From the NCBI GenBank assembly GCA_963576475.1, contig OY754979.1:31511778-31575777 (forward strand): a DNA stretch of 64,000 nucleotides, written 5' to 3'. A program made the position numbers and the translations under genes. Positions 58,439 to 64,000 of this stretch are shown here, one piece after another (within the stretch, counting starts at the first letter, position 1; the number at the start of each line of letters is the position of its first letter). This DNA comes from Molanna angustata (Eukaryota > Arthropoda > Insecta > Trichoptera > Molannidae). The notes under the pieces are model-generated. The model was not told the origin of the DNA. It saw nothing but the letters and a program-made list of their open reading frames with translations, and ran no database searches.

Positions 58439-60632
58439 CTAAGGTTGGGTTATTTCAACAAAAGTATCAGTAATAGTATAGTTAAAATACTTTGATTTCA
58501 TAAAATTGTTGAAAATTGTATCGTATAATGCCTTTAGATTTAGTTGGTTTGACGCGTGTGTGAGGATTTTTTTAAAAAATAGCAATAACTCTACTCAAAT
58601 TGTGTCGTAAAATGAAACAACCAAAAGTTTTGAACAATTTTGTGAATCAAATAATTTTAACTATACTTTTACTTTAATCTTTGTTCGAGAAACACAGCCT
58701 AAGGCTGGGTTGTTCGAACAAAAGTATTAGTAATAGTATAGCTAAAATACTGTGATTTCATAAAATTGTTCAAAATTGTGTCATATAATGCCTTTAGATT
58801 TCAATGAAACAACCAAAAGTTTTGAACGATTTTATGAAATCAAAGAATTTTAACTATACTTTTACTTTAATCTTTGTTCGAGAAACACAGCCGAAGGCTG
58901 GGTTGTTCCAACAAAAGTATTAGTAATAGTATAGTTAAAATACTGTGATTTCATAAAATTGTTCAAAATTGTGTCATATAATGCCTTTAGATTTCAATGA
59001 AACAACCAAAAGTTTTGAACGATTTTATGAAATCAAAGAATTTTAACTATACTTTTACTTTAATCTTTGTTCGAGAAACACAGCCTAAGGCTGGGTTGTT
59101 CCAACAAAAGTATTAGTAATAGTATAGTTAAAATACTGTGATTTCATAAAATTGTTCAAAATTGTGTCATATAATGCCTTTAGATTTCAATGAAACAACC
59201 AAAAGTTTTGAACGATTTTATGAAATCAAAGAATTTTAACTATACTTTTACTTTAATCTTTGTTCGAGAAACACAGCCTAAGGCTGGGTTGTTCCAACAA
59301 AAGTATTAGTAATAGTATAGTTAAAATACTGTGATTTCATAAAATTGTTCAAAATTGTGTCATATAATGCCTTTAGATTTCAATGAAACAACCAAAAGTT
59401 TTGAACGATTTTATGAAATCAAAGAATTTTAACTATACTTTTACTTTAATCTTTGTTCGAGAAACACAGCCGAAGGCTGGGTTGTTCCAACAAAAGTATT
59501 AGTAATAGTATAGTTAAAATACTGTGATTTCATAAAATTGTTCAAAATTGTGTCATATAATGCCTTTAGATTTCAATGAAACAACCAAAAGTTTTGAACG
59601 ATTTTATGAAATCAAAGAATTTTAACTATACTTTTACTTTAATCTTTGTTCGAGAAACACAGCCTAAGGCTGGGTTGTTCCAACAAAAGTATTAGTAATA
59701 GTATAGTTAAAATACTGTGATTTCATAAAATTGTTCAAAATTGTGTCATTTAATGCCTTTAGATTTCAATGAAACAACCAAAAGTTTTGAACGATTTTAT
59801 GAAATCAAAGAATTTTAACTATACTTTTACTTTAATCTTTGTTCGAGAAACACAGCCGAAGGCTGGGTTGTTCCAACAAAAGTATTAGTAATAGTATAGT
59901 TAAAATACTGTGATTTCATAAAATTGTTCAAAATTGTGTCATATAATGCCTTTAGATTTCAATGAAACAACCAAAAGTTTTGAACAATTTTGTGAATCAA
60001 ATAATTTTAACTATACTTTTACTTTAATCTTTGTTCGAGAAACACAGCCTAAGGCTGGGTTGTTCCAACAAAAGTATTAGTAATAGTATAGTTAAAATAC
60101 TGTGATTTCATAAAATTGTTCAAAATTGTGTCATATAATGCCTTTAGATTTCAATGAAACAACCAAAAGTTTTGAACGATTTTATGAAATCAAAGAATTT
60201 TAACTATACTTTTACTTTAATCTTTGTTCGAGAAACACAGCCGAAGGCTGGGTTGTTCCAACAAAAGTATTAGTAATAGTATAGTTAAAATACTGTGATT
60301 TCATAAAATTGTTCAAAATTGTGTCATATAATGCCTTTAGATTTCAATGAAACAACCAAAAGTTTTGAACGATTTTATGAAATCAAAGAATTTTAACTAT
60401 ACTTTTACTTTAATCTTTGTTCGAGAAACACAGCCTAAGGCTGGGTTGTTCCAACAAAAGTATTAGTAATAGTATAGTTAAAATACTGTGATTTCATAAA
60501 ATTGTTCAAAATTGTGTCATATAATGCCTTTAGATTTCAATGAAACAACCAAAAGTTTTGAACGATTTTATGAAATCAAAGAATTTAAACTATAAGTACT
60601 TTTACTTTAATCTTTGTTCGAGAAACACAGCC
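58439..60632 (+). repeat. 193-bp satellite array built from a hairpin MITE
   Basis: A divergent founder-like unit (58439-58700, with about 68 extra bp inside) is followed by ten units starting at 58701, 58894, 59087, 59280, 59473, 59666, 59859, 60051, 60244 and 60437. Each unit is itself an inverted repeat: AAGTATTAGTAATAGTATAG in its first half mirrors CTATACTTTTACTTTAATCTT in its second. The units are nearly identical. Boundary variants CCTAAGG and CCGAAGG mostly alternate. Confidence 0.95.
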
Positions 60633-63199
60633 TTAGTAACGTTAAAAAAACTTTACATCAAACAGAAACATGGCAGATTTTAGCAAAGCATTTTTATAAT
60701 TTAGTCAAGTTTGTTTTTTTATAATTGATTTTACAAACTTGAAACAAATTGAGTTTGTTATAGACAATATTTATGTGTCGATAATTCACTGTAAGAATGA
60801 CTGATTGTATACAATGTATCTAGCATGTTAAAAAATTATATATCCATAATATTATATATTATCAAAATCATACATTTTTTATTGCTAAATTGTTAACTGT
60901 AGAAACGCCTGATTGCATACAATGTATCTAATAAGTGAAAACATACCTATGAGAATAGTAAGTTATTGCTAAATTAAAAAAAAATCCTCACACACGCGTC
61001 TAACCAACTAAGGAATTTTCCGTTCTACAAATCTACATGATATTTCTAGTGATTTGTCGATAATTGTACATTACATACACCATTAACTGTATGAACGCCT
61101 GATTGTACGCAATAATGACCCTTGTATGCTTTAATTTATTTTGATTTTATACCTACTACCTTGTATGCTTTTGGATTGTTTTAATTTTTATACTTTGAAA
61201 TTTGAAATGTTATACAAATTTGATGTAATTATTTTTTTATGATTAATCGTGTAAAATAATTGTAGGTTTAATCCTGTATATTTTACCTAAATAAATAAAA
61301 TAAAATAAAATAAAATAAAATATATCTAGCAAGTGAAAAAGATATGAGTATAATATTGATAAATTAAAAAAAAAAACGTAAAATTACTTTGTATGAATTT
61401 GAAGAACATAGTTTTAACACGAAGGCTGGAAATACAAAAAAAATGAAATATTCATCTTTCGACATTCCGCCGAACAGCTCACAATAAATAAATAAATATA
61501 ATTTGAATATTGGAAGAGCCCTCCTGCAGCCTGTCTTCAGCCTCTCCATGCCCCCGCCGTCCGTACAAAGATGGCGCTGCTTTTGATCTGGAAGTTAATA
61601 TTTGAGTTATGGAAATGCACAGTCTCGACTTACAAAAAGAATTCGTAATAATACGAAGGAACACAAAATCTTCAACTGCTTTCAGGAATATCCGACAGTC
61701 CAGTCGTTCTCAACATTATAATTCGCTCAAAACAATAACAATTTCTTAAAAAAGTAAATTTATGTAAGACTAGTGGGCCTGGGCAGACGTTGTTCTGCCA
61801 CAGACCGCCTTTGAGTTAGACCACCTTCTATGTAGACCACCTTCTATGTAGAACGCCTTCTATGTAGACCGCATTTTATATAGACCTCATTTTATTTGAT
61901 TCACATTTGTCGATTGTTTTTTTTTTTGCACTATGAGGTACTCTTCGAGCTATGTATTTTTTTGTTCAATGTAGTGAAGTCTCCGTAACAGAGCGGGTGG
62001 TAATGGAATTAGCGGAAAAAAAAATCATTTTTTTCGTAGATATGTGTATGGTATATTCTATAGATGCGTTATACAAATAGATGTCAATAGATTTTCATAC
62101 CGCCATATATTGAAAGATAACACAACTTGAAAATTGATAACGACATAAAAAAAATCCTTGGGGACGTGTAAGAAATACAAAATTTGTGGTTATATATATT
62201 TTGAATGATGTGATTCATATTAATTACACCAACATTGTTAACAGTCTCTTTCTACGGTTCTGAAATAAAAAGGTTAAAAAGGTTTATTAGTGGACCAGTG
62301 AAAACTCCATGCATTATTCAATAGGATAATTAATATTGATACAAAAATTAAAAATAATATACAATTGATTTACTAGTACATAAAAAAATCACTAAAATAA
62401 GACAGCTGATAAAATCAAAGTACTAGGAAAGATAGGAGGAGACAGCTGTCCTAAACGCACTGAGAGAGCTCGCAGAGATGTCGAGTGTATTAATAAACAT
62501 TATACACCGTGCAAGCACGGTACACAAAAGCATTCTGAGTGTAGTTGTTATTACAATTAGGAATATAAAAAGTGCTAGGATATCTTGTTGTTTTGCTCGG
62601 ACAGTGAAAGCAACTTGTTTTCATCAAGTCTGAGGATTACGCAAATTGCTGACCAACTTAAACAAATATATAATATCAATTAGGGTCCTGCGGTTCGCCA
62701 GAGTTACCAAATTATGGTAAGTTGAGACCAAGGAGAAAATCAAGATGATGTTATGTAGAACTTATTCTTTAGTAACATTTTTAGCTGAAGGACTAATACA
62801 GTTTGAATATAAACTATATATTTGAGAACCACTGTACCGAAGAAAGTATTCCCATCTGGTGTAGTATGATAATAATATATCTACATTGTGATTCTGAATA
62901 AATGAACTGGCATCTCTGACATTCCTTCTAGTTCGTCTCCCATAGACAAAACTTTCCTATCTTTCTTTTCATCCTATTGCTTTGTTTTTTTTTGACGATT
63001 GCTATGAAAATTGTCCGCAGTTGACTAAAGTTTGCCTCTTTCAGAAACGGAATAAGTTGAACGGAAAACTTAAGGGATATGAAAGTAAAGAATAAAAATA
63101 AAAAAAAGAGTATATGAATATCTTTTCAAGTACAGCTAGTCTTTGTAATAATAATTTAGTTGATATGTTTTTTTTAAATTCAGGTGGTAATGTACCATA
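60633..63199. other. AT-rich intergenic DNA with small repeats
   Basis: A motif AACGCCTGATTG.ATACAATGTATCTAG recurs at 60795, 60903 and 61090, the third copy split by a retroposon end (61112-61320). Bases 61825-61890 contain four copies of a 17-bp CCTTCTATGTAGACC-like unit. GC-richer text is at 61515-61590. No gene is supported. Confidence 0.5.
61112..61320 (+). mobile_element. Short retroposon end with AAAAT tail
   Basis: About 207 bp ending in AATAAATAAAATAAAATAAAAT interrupts a recurring motif whose two halves are otherwise contiguous in the copies at 60795 and 60903. Confidence 0.6.
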
Positions 63200-63430
63200 C
63201 CATACCACTACGCTATCTCCCTATTTGAGGTAGGGTGAGAAAATCAAGCGCCAGACTCCTCTCTCTTGCAAATACGTCCATGTATCGTCTCATACACGCT
63301 CTTTTGTTATTATTACTTCTGTTGTCTTCATTTTTCGAAATTCCATTTACGGGATCATGCCAACTTTTCCATGGCCGACCTTTACTTTTCAGTCAGTCTT
63401 ATATACTTTTTTTGTCATACGGTCATCACT
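63200..63430 (-). pseudogene. RTE-type LINE C-terminal remnant, minus strand
   Basis: On the minus strand an open stretch reads GRPWKSWHDPVNGI and NNNKRACMRRYMDVFARERS, parallel to the GRP..RW..D and RR.CM.R.M.VDEAR ends of RTE-like LINEs. It ends in a GTATGGTATGGTA-like tail at about 63185. Confidence 0.5.
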
Positions 63431-63589
63431 CATTCTTTCCAAACCGCCTCAGGGCATTTAGTTTAATAAATAAACAAAAAATAAATTGGCTGCCTTAAAA
63501 CAGGAATTATTCCTAACTAGGCAGACAAGATTCCTAATGGGTTGTGTTAGTGGAACGCAACCTATATACCTACCAAAAAAATGGGTGAA

Positions 63590-64000
63590 TTCAGATATTC
63601 TATACTTCTTAACTTTCAGTGTCCAAGATCATCAACCTATATTGTGTCTCTCCAGTGATTTGCAGGCATAATGGCATTCTCATTCGTTTGCCACAGATCC
63701 TCCTCAGAGCAACCTCTTTCCATAAGCGGGCAGTTTGGCAGGTGTGACGTGTTCTGCGTCTCCCCAAATTCGCATGCCATGTCCTGGTCATCCAATAGCA
63801 TTCTCCATCTGTCCAGGTTTACCTTGCACCTTTCTACACCCGTACTTAGTCTATTCAGGGATTTCTAGGTTGTATATGGTAGTCGGTGAACCGTTGAAAG
63901 TAGCTCTGTTGGTTCATAGAAGTTTCCACTTCCTAACCGTTCCTTCCACAGCTCGACTCTTCTCTTTTCACTGGTTGAGGTTAGTGCGATTGTATTCCTG
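63590..64000 (-). pseudogene. LINE polyprotein C-terminus running off the right edge
   Basis: Reading leftward from 64000, the text includes WKERLGSGNFYEP, LSTGVERCKVNLDRWRMLLD, CEFGETQNTSHLPNCPLMER and GCSEEDLWQTNENAIMPANH, then a stop at about 63599. The C.CG..QT..HL..CPL pattern is the conserved C-terminal end of Jockey-like LINEs. A stop lies at about 63866. The rest lies beyond the window. Confidence 0.65.

Overview
The window is AT-rich insect chromosomal DNA, most likely from a lepidopteran. That placement is an inference from compact three-exon c-type lysozyme genes set in a very repeat-rich background of RTE/Jockey/CR1-like LINE remnants, a tRNA-derived SINE, BEL/Pao, a Penelope-like element, MITEs and long microsatellites. 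There is no sign of bacterial or viral chromosome organisation.

Host genes. The only host protein genes I can support form a c-type lysozyme cluster, all on the + strand and spread over about 39 kb. They are (1) the terminal exon of a gene entering from the left edge (1368-1504); (2) a complete three-exon gene at 6380-8643 whose second catalytic Asp is Ala; (3) a gene at 26134-30820 with intact catalytic and terminal exons but a first exon broken by a recent 84-bp tandem duplication; (4) a complete gene at 36766-40629 with both catalytic residues and an unusual C-terminal extension. A truncated copy of the intron1/exon2 junction of gene 2 lies at 11125-11277. Both introns are phase 1, at the Trp28 and residue-82 positions of chicken lysozyme, which supports the exon models. 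All visible members lack the first and last cysteines of the canonical eight, so the family seems to have lost the Cys6-Cys127 disulfide as a pair.

Layout. 0-1.4 kb: (AAAT)n, SINEs and the lysozyme terminal exon. 2-5.7 kb: 29-bp minisatellite, LINE fragment, TA-flanked TIR element. 6.3-8.7 kb: lysozyme-like gene 2, with LINE pieces in intron 2. 9-14.6 kb: SINEs, a nested TIR element, the lysozyme relic, minisatellites. 14.7-23.3 kb: a BEL/Pao LTR retrotransposon with near-identical LTRs and a 5-bp target duplication, but with a deleted RT core. 23.3-25.8 kb: two LINEs. 26-30.8 kb: lysozyme gene 3, with a LINE, a MITE and SINEs in its introns. 31-36.7 kb: repeats. 36.7-40.6 kb: lysozyme gene 4, with a TIR element holding a nested LINE in intron 1. 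40.8-44.4 kb: a 630-bp (TTTTA)n array, SINE pieces and a 64-bp higher-order minisatellite. 44.4-49.0 kb: a Penelope-like element with one intact 886-codon ORF inside a head-to-head/tandem composite bounded by (TA)n. 49.5-51.5 kb: a PIF/Harbinger-like derivative and LINE ends. 52.3-54.1 kb: an element with 360-bp inverted arms. 54.1-58.4 kb: mostly featureless, with a palindrome and a MITE. 58.4-60.6 kb: a MITE-derived 193-bp satellite array. 61-64 kb: retroposon ends, including a LINE C-terminus running off the right edge.

The lysozyme genes probably share an extracellular role (antibacterial or digestive muramidase, or a non-enzymatic binder in gene 2). Everything else is mobile or tandemly repeated DNA. 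The most distinctive signals are the six-cysteine lysozyme cluster with different decay states, the conversion of a hairpin MITE into a satellite, and the Penelope composite with hammerhead-like motifs.
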